Positions 1-9,247 are shown, numbered from the stretch's first letter. The stretch is 64,000 nucleotides of DNA from Amycolatopsis jejuensis (GCF_000717335.1 NZ_JNYZ01000020.1:186001-250000); one strand, 5' to 3'. Program-made: numbers and translations. The notes: generated by a model not told the origin, from the letters alone.

Positions 1-795
1 GGCGCACAACGTCGCGTCGCACACCACCCCGTCGCCGATTCGCAGACCGCTGTCGGCCAGCCATCCGGTGGCGGGCCGGGCGCCGATCCCCACGACGACC
101 AGATCGGCCGGGAGGCGACGGCCGTCGGTCAGTTCCACCGCCTCGACCCGCTGCGCGCCATGCAGCTCGGCCACGCCGACCCCGCACGACAGCACCGTGC
201 CGTGCCTGCGATGCAGGTTGCCCAGCAAGGAACCCATCTCGGTACCGACGGATCGGCCCAGCGGCGCCGGTGCTCCTTCGATCACCGTCGTGTCGAGCCC
301 GAGCGCACGCGCCGACGAAGCGACCTCGGCGCCGATGAAACCGGCGCCGACCACCACCACCCGTGGCCCGGTCATGAGTTCCCGCCGGATCGCGCGGGCG
401 TCCTCGACCGTGCGCAGGGTGTGTACCCCGGGCAATTCGCCTCCCGTGGGCAAGGCCTGGGCTTTCGACCCGGTCGCGAGCACCAAAGCATCGAACGGCA
501 ATGTGTCGTCCGTGGTGTGCACACGACGTGCGCGCAGGTCGAGCCGCCGCGCCGGGGTGCCGAGCCGCAGCTCGATCGCATTGTCCTCGTAGAACTGCGG
601 AGTTCGCAGTACCGTCGAAGCAGCCTCGGTTTCTCCCGTGAGGACCTGCTTGGACAGCGGCGGCCGGTCGTACGGCGCGACGGTCTCCTCGCTGAGCATG
701 ACCAGTGACCCGTCGTATCCCTCGGCGCGCAGGCATTCGGCCGCACGCAGCGCGGCCAGCCCACCCCCGGCGACGACTACGCGGTCGATCCCCAT
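1..795 (-). CDS. Ferredoxin reductase (FAD/NAD(P)H), 3' end cut by window edge
   Basis: The reading frame opens with ATG at 795 and stays open to base 1, giving 265 residues without a stop. The N-terminus reads MGIDRVVVAGGGLAALRAAE, an FAD-binding Rossmann motif. RPPLSK follows near residue 50, typical of ferredoxin/rubredoxin reductases, and a second dinucleotide motif, VVVGAGFIGAEVA, lies near residue 145. Such enzymes pass electrons from NAD(P)H to a small ferredoxin. The start overlaps the ferredoxin stop by one base (TGATG), so the gene is the third of a tightly coupled oxygenase-ferredoxin-reductase operon. The C-terminal part lies outside the window. Pyridine nucleotide preference cannot be read from this part. 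Confidence 0.92.
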   Translation of the reverse strand, partial: MGIDRVVVAGGGLAALRAAECLRAEGYDGSLVMLSEETVAPYDRPPLSKQVLTGETEAASTVLRTPQFYEDNAIELRLGTPARRLDLRARRVHTTDDTLPFDALVLATGSKAQALPTGGELPGVHTLRTVEDARAIRRELMTGPRVVVVGAGFIGAEVASSARALGLDTTVIEGAPAPLGRSVGTEMGSLLGNLHRRHGTVLSCGVGVAELHGAQRVEAVELTDGRRLPADLVVVGIGARPATGWLADSGLRIGDGVVCDATLCA

Positions 796-1022
796 CAGCG
801 GGGCTGCCGATCCGCCGGGCCGGACAGGGAAATCGCTTCGACCGGACAGCACGCCGCGGCGTCGGAGACCTGCCCGCGCTGGTCGGCCGTGCCGGCCACC
901 GGAGAGGAAACGACGAGTTCGCCGTCGTCGTCCAGTTCGAACAGCTCCGGCGCGACCGAGGTGCACATGCCGGAGCGGACGCATTTGTGCCGGTCGACCA
1001 CGATCTCGAAGCCGCCGTTCAC
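795..1022 (-). CDS. Single-cluster [3Fe-4S] ferredoxin, 75 aa
   Basis: This small acidic ferredoxin begins with GTG at 1022, which overlaps the oxygenase TGA by four bases (GTGA). Cysteines at residues 14 and 20 (CVRSGMC) and 59 (CCP, followed by VEAI) fit the one-cluster 3Fe-4S ferredoxins that serve P450s and some Rieske oxygenases. An extra cysteine at 58 sits beside the expected ligand. It probably carries electrons from the reductase encoded next to it to the Rieske oxygenase upstream. A longer frame upstream is only a shadow of the oxygenase gene, so the GTG start is preferred. Confidence 0.9.
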   Translation of the reverse strand: MNGGFEIVVDRHKCVRSGMCTSVAPELFELDDDGELVVSSPVAGTADQRGQVSDAAACCPVEAISLSGPADRQPR

Positions 1023-2137
1023 CGCGGGTCCAGCCGGTCGATGAGCTCCAGCAGGAACCTGCGGTAGGTCAGGGAAAACGTGTCGACGTCCCGGACGTAC
1101 ATCTCCATCGACAGGTCCTCGGGCAGCTCCTCGGGCCGCTGCGATTCCACGATCGGCTTGTCCTGGCCGTACACGAGCTCGTTCCAGCCGACGATCTCGT
1201 CGTGGATCGTGTCGGCCGACCCGTAGTTGCGCGCCCCGATGGTGAAGTTCCGGACCCGCTTCGGCCCGATCGGCGTCGGATGGAAGAACAGGCAGTAGTG
1301 GTTGTCCCCGTTGGCCGAATCGAGCAGCACCGTCAACGGCATGAAGACGTGGTAGTTCTTGATGATGTCGAGCTGCCCGTCCGCCGCGGCCATCGACCGG
1401 TTCTTCGCCGCATCGCGCGGTTCGGCCATCGGCTTGTCGAGCAGCATCCGGATCACGTGGTCCTCCCGCCACACCCGGTGCTCCGGCACCCCGGGCCGGG
1501 TGCGGTCGCCGAGAAATCCGTCGTGGACGAACGCGAAATGCGAAAGGTCGGTGTAGTTCTCGGTGCGCCGCGGCGGACTGCAGTCCCATTCGGAGACCGG
1601 GAGGAAGACCTTGTCGTAAGCCGGATCGTCGAACTGCGGGAATTCGGGAATCGGCAGATACGGTTCGTCTTCGAGACACACCCAGACCATGCCGTACCGT
1701 TCGACCGCGGCGTATTTCTTCACCCGGGCCCGCAACTGCCCGGCAAGATCAGGACGCTGCGGGGCGAGAGTGCAATTCCCGTCACCGGCGTAGCGCCATC
1801 CGTGATAAGCGCACTGCAGTTCTCCGGTCGGCAGAACCTCGCCGAGGGACAGCGCGGCGCCGCGATGTGCGCACAGGTCGTTGAACACCGAGATCTGCCC
1901 GGCCATTCTGGCGACGACCAGCGCCTGCCCGCAGAGCACGGCCCGCGCCGGCCGGTCGGTCAGCTCCGCCGAATACATCACCGGATGCCAAAAATGGCGG
2001 AAGATGCCGTACAACCGGCGTTCGGCCTCGACGTCGAGTTCGTTCTCGCGGGATATTTCGATCTGGTTCTTCGCCAATGGCGCCGGGCTCCGGGTACTCC
2101 GGTCCGCGTGCTGATCAATGGTCGGCGGCGTTCCCAT
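1019..2137 (-). CDS. Rieske non-haem iron oxygenase, 372 aa
   Basis: The Rieske centre is complete: Cys89-Ala-His91 and Cys109-Ala-Tyr-His112. The mononuclear iron site shows Asp197, His200 and His205 in NYTDLSHFAFVH. Length and layout match the phthalate/vanillate-demethylase branch of ring-hydroxylating or demethylating oxygenases. A GAGGAG ribosome-binding site precedes the ATG at 2137. Ferredoxin and reductase genes follow with overlapping ends, giving a full three-component system. A LysR gene is divergent 92 bases away and probably regulates it. The substrate is unknown; a nucleobase-type permease beyond the regulator hints at a heteroaromatic or N-methylated compound, which is only an inference. 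Confidence 0.93.
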   Translation of the reverse strand: MGTPPTIDQHADRSTRSPAPLAKNQIEISRENELDVEAERRLYGIFRHFWHPVMYSAELTDRPARAVLCGQALVVARMAGQISVFNDLCAHRGAALSLGEVLPTGELQCAYHGWRYAGDGNCTLAPQRPDLAGQLRARVKKYAAVERYGMVWVCLEDEPYLPIPEFPQFDDPAYDKVFLPVSEWDCSPPRRTENYTDLSHFAFVHDGFLGDRTRPGVPEHRVWREDHVIRMLLDKPMAEPRDAAKNRSMAAADGQLDIIKNYHVFMPLTVLLDSANGDNHYCLFFHPTPIGPKRVRNFTIGARNYGSADTIHDEIVGWNELVYGQDKPIVESQRPEELPEDLSMEMYVRDVDTFSLTYRRFLLELIDRLDPR

Positions 2138-2229
2138 TTCGACTCCTCACCTGGTATGCCACCACAACGTACGTCCGCCCGACCCATGCGTCCAACGAAT
2201 GTTTTGCATGAGGCGTATGCTTTCTCGTT
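2138..2229. promoter_or_regulatory. Divergent Rieske oxygenase / LysR promoter region
   Basis: This 92-base gap separates two divergent genes, the usual place for a LysR operator. It contains the short inverted repeat GCAT-N7-ATGC at 2206-2220, just upstream of the lysR start, within a locally AT-richer stretch. The repeat is short and the assignment as LysR site is a guess. Confidence 0.4.
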
Positions 2230-3162
2230 ATGAACCTCGAATCCGACGAATGGCCGACGCTCCGCCAGATCGGGTACTTCCTCGCCGTCGTGGAACACGG
2301 TTCGATCACCGCGGCGGCCCGCGCGGTACACCTGTCGCAGCCCGCGATCTCCCGCCAGATCCAGGATCTGGAGCAACGGGTCGGCGGCCCGGTCATCGAG
2401 CGCAGTGCCGGCCGGCTCCAGCTGACCCCCGCCGGGCGGGCACTGGCCACGGACGGGCCGGCGGCGCTGTCGTCCGTCCGCCGTGCCGTCAAACGCATGC
2501 GCCAGGCGATCGGCATCGAAGGCGGCACGCTCGAGCTGGTCACCCTGTCCACCTTGGCCGCCGGACGGCTGCTGCCCGCGCTCACCCACTGGCGCGAGCG
2601 GTACCAGGAAGTTTCGGTCCGGCTGCACGAGTTCAGCTTCCGCAGCCAGGTTCCGGAAGCCGTGCTGAACGGGCTCGGCGACATCGGCATCGGCACTGTT
2701 CCGCGTTCCTGGCCGGGCCCCGTGCGCGAGCTCGGGTGGAGCCAGCTGGTCGCCGTGCTCCCGCCGCACGATCCGCTGATCACGTCGGCCGAGCCGATCC
2801 TCGTCGACGACCTGGCCGCCCGCGACTGGGTGCTTTACGACGAACGCCAGGGCCTTTCCGAACTCGTGCTCGGCGCCTGCGCCCGCGCCGGATTCCGGCC
2901 GCGAGGCGTCGTGAAGACAACCCAGGTGGAGGCGGCCGCGCGGTTCGCCGCCGCAGGCCTCGGTGTCGCACTCGTACCGGAGCAGAACGTGCCACCGGAC
3001 CTCGCTGCTTTCGTCCGGCAGCTTCGCCAGCCGATCGCGTGGCAGCTGGCCGCGTACGCCCGCACCGCGTGGACGCCTGCGGCCGAAGCGTTCATCGAAA
3101 TCGCGGCGCGGAACGGGCACGTTCCGCAGCCGCCGGACGCGGTCGACCTCATGCTGGGCTGA
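2230..3162 (+). CDS. LysR-family transcriptional regulator, 310 aa
   Basis: The N-terminal winged helix-turn-helix is typical (LRQIGYFLAVVEHGSITAAA followed by HLSQPAISRQIQDLEQRVG, about residues 11-55). The rest is the two-lobed effector-binding domain. Length is normal for the family. It is divergent from the Rieske oxygenase operon and probably activates it in response to a pathway compound. The NCS2 permease downstream on the same strand could also be under its control. Confidence 0.95.
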   Translation: MNLESDEWPTLRQIGYFLAVVEHGSITAAARAVHLSQPAISRQIQDLEQRVGGPVIERSAGRLQLTPAGRALATDGPAALSSVRRAVKRMRQAIGIEGGTLELVTLSTLAAGRLLPALTHWRERYQEVSVRLHEFSFRSQVPEAVLNGLGDIGIGTVPRSWPGPVRELGWSQLVAVLPPHDPLITSAEPILVDDLAARDWVLYDERQGLSELVLGACARAGFRPRGVVKTTQVEAAARFAAAGLGVALVPEQNVPPDLAAFVRQLRQPIAWQLAAYARTAWTPAAEAFIEIAARNGHVPQPPDAVDLMLG

Positions 3163-3426
3163 TCCGCCATGCCGAGACTGTATGTACGTCATGCGAAACG
3201 CGCGTTGGACAGCCGCCGCGTCGCTGCTTACCGTGACTTCCGACACTTCCCGCTCCCGGTCCCGCTTCCACCGCAGCTGCCTTTCCCCTGATCGCCCGGC
3301 CGGACTCCGGACCGGCAGGAAAGGCTTTCGCGCGCAGTGCCGTGTCCACGGCCCGGACCCAGGGCGCGGCCGGCGCCGGTTCCGCCGGGCCCGGGAACAC
3401 ACCATCGGGGCTTCAGGAGGCTGCAG

Positions 3427-4854
3427 ATGTCCTTTCTTTCCTTGCGAAAGCGCCGACCGGACCGCCGCGACGCCCTCCCGGCACCGCATCCGGTCGACGA
3501 GGTGCTCCCCGCGCACCGGCTCGCCCTGCTCGGCCTGCAGCACTTGTGCATCATGTACTCCGGCGCGGTCGCCGTTCCGCTCATCGTCGGCGCGGCACTG
3601 AAACTCCCGATCTCGACCATCGGGTTGCTGGTCAGCGCCGACCTGCTCGTCTCCGGAATCGCCACCGTCCTGCAGAGCGTGGGAATCGGCCGGATTCTCG
3701 GAGTCCGCCTGCCGGTCGTCGCCGGCGCGACCTTCACCGTGGTCAACCCCATGATCATCGTCGCGGAGCAGTACGGAATGGCGGCGGTGTACGGTGCGAT
3801 GCTCGTCGCCGGCGTGTTCGCGGTGCTGATCGCGAAGCCGTTTTCCATGGTGCTGCGCTATTTTCCGCCTTTGGTGTCCGGGACCGTCATCTGCGTGATC
3901 GGCCTGTCACTGGTCGGCGCGGACGTCGGCCTGATCGCCGGGGACGATCCGGCCGCAGCGGATTACGCGCAGGTGTCCCACATTCTCCTCGCCGGGGCCG
4001 TGATCGTGCTGATCATCGTGTTCACCCGGCTGTTCCGCGGGTTCATCCAGCAGATCGCGCTGCTCCTCGCGATCGGCGCGGGCACGCTCATCGCCTGGCC
4101 GATGCACCTGCTCGACTTCTCGAGCGCCACGGGAGCAGGCTGGTTCGGCATCACCGCGCCGTTCTTCTTCGGCCCGCCGAAATTCGAAGCAGCCGCAATC
4201 ATCACGATGTGCGTCGTGGTTCTGGTGACCTACACCGAATCGACGGCCGACATGGTGGCCGTCGGGGAGATGGTCGACCGGGACCTGACTCCGAACGACC
4301 TCGCCCGCGGCCTCGCCGTCGACGGCGTGTCGACCGTGCTCGCCGGAGTCATGAACTCCTTCCCGGACACCGCATACGCCGAGAACGTCGGACTGGTCGG
4401 GCTCACCAAGGTGCGCTCGCGCTGGGTGGTCGCCGTGTGCGGGGTACTCCTGATCATCGTCGGGCTGGTCCCGAAGATCGGCCAGATCGTGGCCAGCATC
4501 CCGGGACCGGTGATCGGCGGCGCGGCCACGGTCATGTTCGCGATGGTGACCGCGGTCGGGATCCGCACCCTGCACAAGGCTTCCTTCAAGGACAACCAGA
4601 ACCTGCTGATCGTGGCGGTGTCCCTCGCGGTCGGCCTCCTGCCCGCCGTCGCACCGCACTTCTACGACCATTTCCCGCAGAACTTCCAGGTGATCTTCGG
4701 GTCGTCCATCACGGCGACGGTCATCGTCGTGTTCGTGCTGAACCTGGTGTTCAACCACTGGGTGAAGCGGCCCTCCGAACCGGATCCCGGCACCGACGGC
4801 CACGCGGACGAGGGCAACCTGGTCCTGCAACGCTCCCACGACGACGGGCAGTAG
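3427..4854 (+). CDS. NCS2-family nucleobase/xanthine:cation permease, 475 aa
   Basis: A hydrophobic protein with about 12-14 membrane segments. It has the family signature TESTADMVAVGEMV near the middle and FPDTAYAENVGLVGLTKV (compare the QN-GV motif of xanthine/uracil permeases). The ATG at 3427 is preferred because AGGAGG lies six bases upstream; an in-frame ATG 90 bases earlier has no such site. NCS2 proteins import purines, uric acid or uracil with H+ or Na+. Its place beside the LysR gene and Rieske oxygenase suggests it feeds that oxygenase a nucleobase-like substrate. Confidence 0.9.
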   Translation: MSFLSLRKRRPDRRDALPAPHPVDEVLPAHRLALLGLQHLCIMYSGAVAVPLIVGAALKLPISTIGLLVSADLLVSGIATVLQSVGIGRILGVRLPVVAGATFTVVNPMIIVAEQYGMAAVYGAMLVAGVFAVLIAKPFSMVLRYFPPLVSGTVICVIGLSLVGADVGLIAGDDPAAADYAQVSHILLAGAVIVLIIVFTRLFRGFIQQIALLLAIGAGTLIAWPMHLLDFSSATGAGWFGITAPFFFGPPKFEAAAIITMCVVVLVTYTESTADMVAVGEMVDRDLTPNDLARGLAVDGVSTVLAGVMNSFPDTAYAENVGLVGLTKVRSRWVVAVCGVLLIIVGLVPKIGQIVASIPGPVIGGAATVMFAMVTAVGIRTLHKASFKDNQNLLIVAVSLAVGLLPAVAPHFYDHFPQNFQVIFGSSITATVIVVFVLNLVFNHWVKRPSEPDPGTDGHADEGNLVLQRSHDDGQ

Positions 4855-5253
4855 GTCACCGGCCACCCGTAGCCGCCACTCCGGATGCCGGGACAGCGCG
4901 CAGCTGATCCCTTTCGCCGGCAGGACAACGCACAGGGCAGATCGGCATCGCGGAACACGTGCCCCTCGGCCAGTTCATGTCCCAGCGCAATGACCATCGG
5001 GGCGCACGACCGACGTCCTGCCCGGCAGCAGCGTGAACGGTGCACACCAGTCCCCTGCCCGGCAATCGATCAACGCCTCCCGCCGAGTGGGGCAATCCGT
5101 GTCGCGGCCATGCCTGGAGCGGCACCAGCCACTGATGATACTACTTGTCAGATTCTAGTATCGTGAGTAGTCTCATCCAGAGTCCTGGCGGGTGACCGGC
5201 GCACCCGAGCTCCGAGTGCCGCCCGGCTGTGTTCAGGTGATGGGAAGTGAACC
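4855..5253. other. Intergenic region before the lactonase operon
   Basis: About 400 bases without a supported gene. The first 270 bases are ordinary GC-rich sequence with no frame that resembles a known protein. The last 120 bases hold the AT-rich operator-like element described separately, and presumably the promoter of the lactonase-crotonase-synthetase operon. Confidence 0.6.
5137..5177 (+). promoter_or_regulatory. Operator-like element A (GATACTA...TAGTATC)
   Basis: A perfect inverted repeat GATACTA-N12-TAGTATC lies at 5137-5162. It is followed by the composite AGTATC-N7-GTCTCATC (5157-5177). The same composite, with identical spacing, occurs at 15201-15221 in front of the second plus-strand operon, where the palindrome is GATACT-AG-AGTATC. 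The sharing suggests one regulator for both operons. The TetR encoded at 9324-9989 is the obvious candidate. Confidence 0.6.
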
Positions 5254-6216
5254 TTGGTCGCGTACGACATCACGGAAATTGCCGGAGGTTTTGCATTTCC
5301 GGAAGGTCCGGTGTATTTGCGGGATGGCAGCGTGCTGGTGACCGAGGTCGCCGGCGGGGCCTTGCGCCGGGTCCGGCCGGACGGTGCCGTCGAACTGGTC
5401 GCGTCCCTTGGCGGAGGCGTGAACGGCGCGGCCATCGGACCGGACGGGAAGGTCTACATCTGCAACAACGGCGGCTCCGTTTTCCACGAGCACGGCGGGC
5501 TCTTGCTGACCGGCACCGAGACCGAGGAATTCAACCAGGGCGAAAACTACAGCGGTGGCCGGTTCGAGCGGGTCGATCTGGCCACCGGTCGTGCGGAGGT
5601 GCTTTTCCGGCAAGCAGGCGAGATCCGGCTCTCGGCACCCAATGACCTGGTATTCGATTCCACCGGCGGGTTCTGGGCGACGGACACCGGAAAAACCCGA
5701 GCGCGCGATCGGGACCGGGCGGGTGTCCTCTATGCCGAGCCGGTCCCGGGGGCAACGGGAAAATATCTGCTCAGCGAACGCATCTTCCCGGTCAATGGTG
5801 CCAACGGAATCGGGCTCAGCCCGGATGAAAGCACGTTGTACGTCGCCGAAACCCACACCGCGCGGTTGTGTTCGTGGGACCTGAGCGGGCCGGGAAAGGT
5901 CTTGCCGCGCACCACACATCGCCCGCTCCGCGGGAAGGTGCTCAATGCCTTGACGGACGGTTCGTCGTTCGATTCGCTGGCCGTCGACAGCGAGGGCAAT
6001 ATCGCGGTGGCCACCATCGGGGCGCGCGGCGGAATCACGGTGTTCGACCCGGCGGGCCGGATCGTCGAATTCATTGCGACCGGTGACCCCTTGACGACCA
6101 ACCTGTGCTTCGGCGGGGCCGACCTGCGCACGGCGTACCTCACCTGCGCTGCATCCGGCAGGCTGATCAGTCTCCAGTGGCCGGTTCCGGGCCTGGCGCT
6201 TCCTTTCGGAGCCTAG
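5254..6216 (+). CDS. SMP-30/gluconolactonase-family lactonase, 320 aa
   Basis: A beta-propeller protein of the SMP-30/LRE family. The fold motifs FPEGPVY near the N-terminus, APNDLVFD near residue 130, NGANGIGLSPDE near residue 180 and FDSLAVDSEGNI near residue 240 carry the usual metal-site acidic and Asn residues. Such enzymes open sugar or aliphatic lactones. The start is TTG at 5254; the only upstream alternatives are out of frame. It is the first gene of an operon with a crotonase and an acyl-CoA synthetase, so it may open a lactone formed in the same pathway. Confidence 0.85.
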   Translation: MVAYDITEIAGGFAFPEGPVYLRDGSVLVTEVAGGALRRVRPDGAVELVASLGGGVNGAAIGPDGKVYICNNGGSVFHEHGGLLLTGTETEEFNQGENYSGGRFERVDLATGRAEVLFRQAGEIRLSAPNDLVFDSTGGFWATDTGKTRARDRDRAGVLYAEPVPGATGKYLLSERIFPVNGANGIGLSPDESTLYVAETHTARLCSWDLSGPGKVLPRTTHRPLRGKVLNALTDGSSFDSLAVDSEGNIAVATIGARGGITVFDPAGRIVEFIATGDPLTTNLCFGGADLRTAYLTCAASGRLISLQWPVPGLALPFGA

Positions 6217-6243
6217 GCACATCAACGAGATTGGGAGAATTTC

Positions 6244-6990
6244 GTGGGCAGTATCGAGTTCGAGGTCGCCGATCACATCGCTCTCATCACCATGAACCGG
6301 CCACGGCAGCGCAATGCCATCGACCTCCCGATGAGGCTCGACCTGATCAAGTGCTTCAACCGCATCCGGCACGATCCCGATATCCGGGTCGCGGTGCTGA
6401 CCGGAACCGGTTCGTCGTTCTCGGCCGGGCACGACCTGAAAGAGACGAAGACCGCCGAAGAAGCGGCCAACGACCCGAACACACCAGGTCTCATGGCCTG
6501 CTTCCGCAGTGTCGGCAAGCCGGTCATCGCGGCCATCAACGGAACCTGCGTGGCGCAGGGGGCGGGGCTCGCCCTGCTTTCCGACATCCGGATCGGCACC
6601 GCGGAGACGACGTTCGGCTGGCCACAGGTCAAGTTCGGGATGCCGTCCAACTCCGGCCCCACGCTCCTTGCCCGCATGATGCCGTGGAACGTCGCCATGG
6701 AGTACCTGATGACGGGTGACTTCATCGATGCCGAGCACGCCTTGAAGTTCAACCTCATCAACCGGATCGTGCCGCAAGAGAACCTGATGAAAGAGGCGAT
6801 GGACCTCGCCGGCCGCATTGCCGCCCTCCCGCCCGGCGGCATCCAGGCCATCAAGCAGTGTGCCGTGGCCACGATCAATCTCGACGTGTCTCTCGCCTTC
6901 GACCTTGCCGTGCAGCTTTTCGCGTCGGCTCTGCACCATCCTGACGTCGAGGCTGGCTTGACCGCCTTCGCCGAGAGGACCACGAAGTAG
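6244..6990 (+). CDS. Crotonase-fold (enoyl-CoA hydratase/isomerase family) protein, 248 aa
   Basis: Crotonase superfamily member with the CoA/oxyanion motif SSFSAGHDLKE (about 57-67) and KPVIAAINGTCVAQGAGLAL. Aligned by eye to classical enoyl-CoA hydratase, both catalytic glutamates are missing. The position in GGGCELA becomes GAGLA, and FGQPEI becomes FGWPQV. It is therefore unlikely to be a plain hydratase and may act as an isomerase, hydrolase or C-C lyase on a CoA ester. GTG start; its stop overlaps the GTG of the synthetase by one base, indicating coupling. Confidence 0.85.
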   Translation: MGSIEFEVADHIALITMNRPRQRNAIDLPMRLDLIKCFNRIRHDPDIRVAVLTGTGSSFSAGHDLKETKTAEEAANDPNTPGLMACFRSVGKPVIAAINGTCVAQGAGLALLSDIRIGTAETTFGWPQVKFGMPSNSGPTLLARMMPWNVAMEYLMTGDFIDAEHALKFNLINRIVPQENLMKEAMDLAGRIAALPPGGIQAIKQCAVATINLDVSLAFDLAVQLFASALHHPDVEAGLTAFAERTTK

Positions 6991-9206
6991 TGGAGACCAC
7001 GATGCACACAGCCGCCTTCAACCCGTTGCTTCACCCGAAGACGGTCGCGGTGGTGGGAGCCTCGACCCGGGGCACCGGGATCGGCGTCGATTTCCTGCGC
7101 AATCTCCGAGCGGCCGGCTATCCGGGCCGGGTCTACGTCGTGCACCCGGAGGCAACCGAGATCGAAGGGTACCCGGCGGTGCGGTCATTCGCCGAGATCC
7201 CCGAGACGGTCGACTACGGCTACTACACGGTTCCGGCGCGGGCGCTCCCCGCGTCGCTGGCGGACGCGGCAGGCAAGCTCCGGTTCGCGCAGCTGGTGAC
7301 CAGTGGCTTCTCCGAGACCTCGGCGGCGGGTGCCGAGCTCGAGCAGCAAGCTCTCGCACTGGCGCGCCACGGTGGGATCCGCATCCTCGGGCCCAACTGC
7401 CTCGGCATGTACTCACCGCGGTCACAGGTGACCTTCACCGATGGTTCCCCGGATGAACCGGGTGGCTGCGCGGTCATTTCCCAAAGCGGTGGCCTGTCGG
7501 TCGACATCATCCGGCGGGGCGGCCGCATCGGGGTCCGGTACAGCGCGGTCGTCTCGATCGGAAACGCGCTCGACGTCACCCCGGCCGAACTCCTCGACCA
7601 TTTCCTGGCCGACGACGACACCTTGGTCATCGGCATGTACCTGGAGTCCGCACGCCATGGGCGCGAGCTGATCGAGAAACTTCGAAGCAACGCCGGGCGC
7701 AAGCCGGTCGTGCTGCTCAAGGGCGGCCGGACCGGACAGGGAAGCCAAGCTGCGGCGTCGCACACCGGCGCCATGGCCACCGACGGCCGGGTTTGGGAGG
7801 GCATCGCAGCGCAAACCGGCTGCTGTCTCGTGGAGACCCTGGACGAGTTCCTGGAGACCCTACTGGCGGCGCAGCTGCAGGGGCACCGCGAGCCGCCGGC
7901 CGGAGGCGTGGTGCTCTTCGGCAATGGCGGCGGGGCCAGCGTACTGGCGGCCGATTCATTCGATCGGCGGGGACTGCAGCTGACCCGGTTCGACGACACC
8001 ACTCTTCGCTCCCTGGAAGCGCTGGGTCTCCCACCCGGAACCAGTGTCCGCAATCCCATCGACGCCCCTGCCCCCACACTGCGCGTCGAGAACGGTGCTG
8101 TCGCACATCGCATTCTCAGCGCAGCGCTCCAACGGCCGAGCCAGACCTGGGCCGTGGTGTCCCACCTCAACCTGACCGTCATGCTCCCGGCCCATGGTGA
8201 TCCGGTGGTCAACCGGAAGGTGCTGGAAAACCTGTTGCACGCCATCGGGGACGTGGCCGGCACGCACCGCGAAACCGTCTTCGCGGTCGTGCTCCGTTCG
8301 GACGGTCAGGACGCCGCTGCCGAGGCGTACCGGGAATATCGCGAAATGTTGCTCGAGCGGGGAATACTGGTCTTCGACGAACTCGAGGACGCCGCTCGCG
8401 GGCTGGCGAACCTGAGGCACATTCTCCAAGTACGCGCCGGAAACCGGGCCGGGGACGGCCGGGAACGACCACCCAAGGCCATCGACCTGACCGCGGCCAC
8501 CGCAATCCTCGACCAAGCGCGGGACGCGGGCCGGGATGCGCTGACCGAGGCCGAGTCCAAGCACCTGCTGGCGGCGTTCGGCGTCGCGGTACCCAAGGGT
8601 GCCACCGTGGAATCGCACTACTCGGCCGAGCAGATCGCCGACGCGGTCAGTGCCCTCACGGCTCCTTATGTCGTCAAGGTCCTTTCCAGCACGGTCCTGC
8701 ACAAATCGGACGTCGGCGGCGTCAAAACCGGGTGCCGGGGGCCGCACGAGATCGCGGCGGCCATCCGGGACATCTCGGACAGCCTCAAGACACACGGGCA
8801 CCACGAAACCCGGTTCCTGGTCGAGGAACAGGCGGCCGCCGGGCACGAGCTCGTCATCGGCGGTTACCACGACGCCGATCTGGGCACAGTGGCCATGGTC
8901 GGGCTCGGCGGCGTGCTCGTGGAGATCCTCGGCGACGTCTCGTACGGAGCCGGTCCCCTCGCCGACGGCGATGCGGAGGCCATGCTGAACCGGCTGCGCC
9001 TCACCCCGCTCCTGCACGGGTACCGCGGCCTGCCTGCCGTTCCGGTGGACAAGGTCAGCGCGATCGTCCAGGCGGTCGCGGGCGAAGACGGCCTGCTGAC
9101 CCGGTTCGCCGATCGGATTGCCGAGGTCGACCTCAACCCGGTCATCGCTTCCGCAGGCGAACCGATCGCCGTCGACGCACGAATCGTCTTGCAGCCCAAG
9201 GGGTGA
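6990..9206 (+). CDS. ADP-forming acyl-CoA synthetase, fused alpha-beta, 738 aa
   Basis: An NDP-forming acyl-CoA synthetase with the domains in the usual single-chain order: CoA-binding Rossmann domain (about 10-140), succinyl-CoA-ligase-like flavodoxin domain (about 150-300, SQSGGLSVD), a SHTGAM segment matching the phosphohistidine region, and a C-terminal ATP-grasp domain (about 500-730, VVKVLSS and KSDVGGVK). It interconverts acyl-CoA, ADP and phosphate with acid, CoA and ATP. GTG at 6990 couples it to the crotonase gene; ATG at 7002 is a second possible start. A strong hairpin follows its stop. Confidence 0.92.
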   Translation: METTMHTAAFNPLLHPKTVAVVGASTRGTGIGVDFLRNLRAAGYPGRVYVVHPEATEIEGYPAVRSFAEIPETVDYGYYTVPARALPASLADAAGKLRFAQLVTSGFSETSAAGAELEQQALALARHGGIRILGPNCLGMYSPRSQVTFTDGSPDEPGGCAVISQSGGLSVDIIRRGGRIGVRYSAVVSIGNALDVTPAELLDHFLADDDTLVIGMYLESARHGRELIEKLRSNAGRKPVVLLKGGRTGQGSQAAASHTGAMATDGRVWEGIAAQTGCCLVETLDEFLETLLAAQLQGHREPPAGGVVLFGNGGGASVLAADSFDRRGLQLTRFDDTTLRSLEALGLPPGTSVRNPIDAPAPTLRVENGAVAHRILSAALQRPSQTWAVVSHLNLTVMLPAHGDPVVNRKVLENLLHAIGDVAGTHRETVFAVVLRSDGQDAAAEAYREYREMLLERGILVFDELEDAARGLANLRHILQVRAGNRAGDGRERPPKAIDLTAATAILDQARDAGRDALTEAESKHLLAAFGVAVPKGATVESHYSAEQIADAVSALTAPYVVKVLSSTVLHKSDVGGVKTGCRGPHEIAAAIRDISDSLKTHGHHETRFLVEEQAAAGHELVIGGYHDADLGTVAMVGLGGVLVEILGDVSYGAGPLADGDAEAMLNRLRLTPLLHGYRGLPAVPVDKVSAIVQAVAGEDGLLTRFADRIAEVDLNPVIASAGEPIAVDARIVLQPKG

Positions 9207-9210
9207 TGCC

Positions 9211-9247
9211 GAAGCCGCCGGGCCCGCACACCGGGCCCGGCGGCTTC
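9211..9247. terminator. Bidirectional hairpin terminator
   Basis: A perfect 16-bp stem (arms 9211-9226 and 9232-9247, GAAGCCGCCGGGCCCG and its complement) closes a 5-base loop. It lies between the converging synthetase and TetR genes and can serve both strands. No long U-tract follows, as is common in actinobacteria. Confidence 0.85.

Noticed and set aside
638..2233. A 531-codon plus-strand frame over the Rieske oxygenase
   Set aside because: It is antisense to the oxygenase, ferredoxin and reductase, which carry complete cofactor motifs.
4860..5125. Minus-strand frames with the stretch VIALGHELAEGHVF, reminiscent of a zinc-peptidase motif
   Set aside because: The similarity is limited to a few residues and the rest of the frame shows no domain; probably chance.
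6244..6990. Standard enoyl-CoA hydratase
   Set aside because: Both canonical catalytic glutamates are replaced, so I kept the call at crotonase-fold protein.
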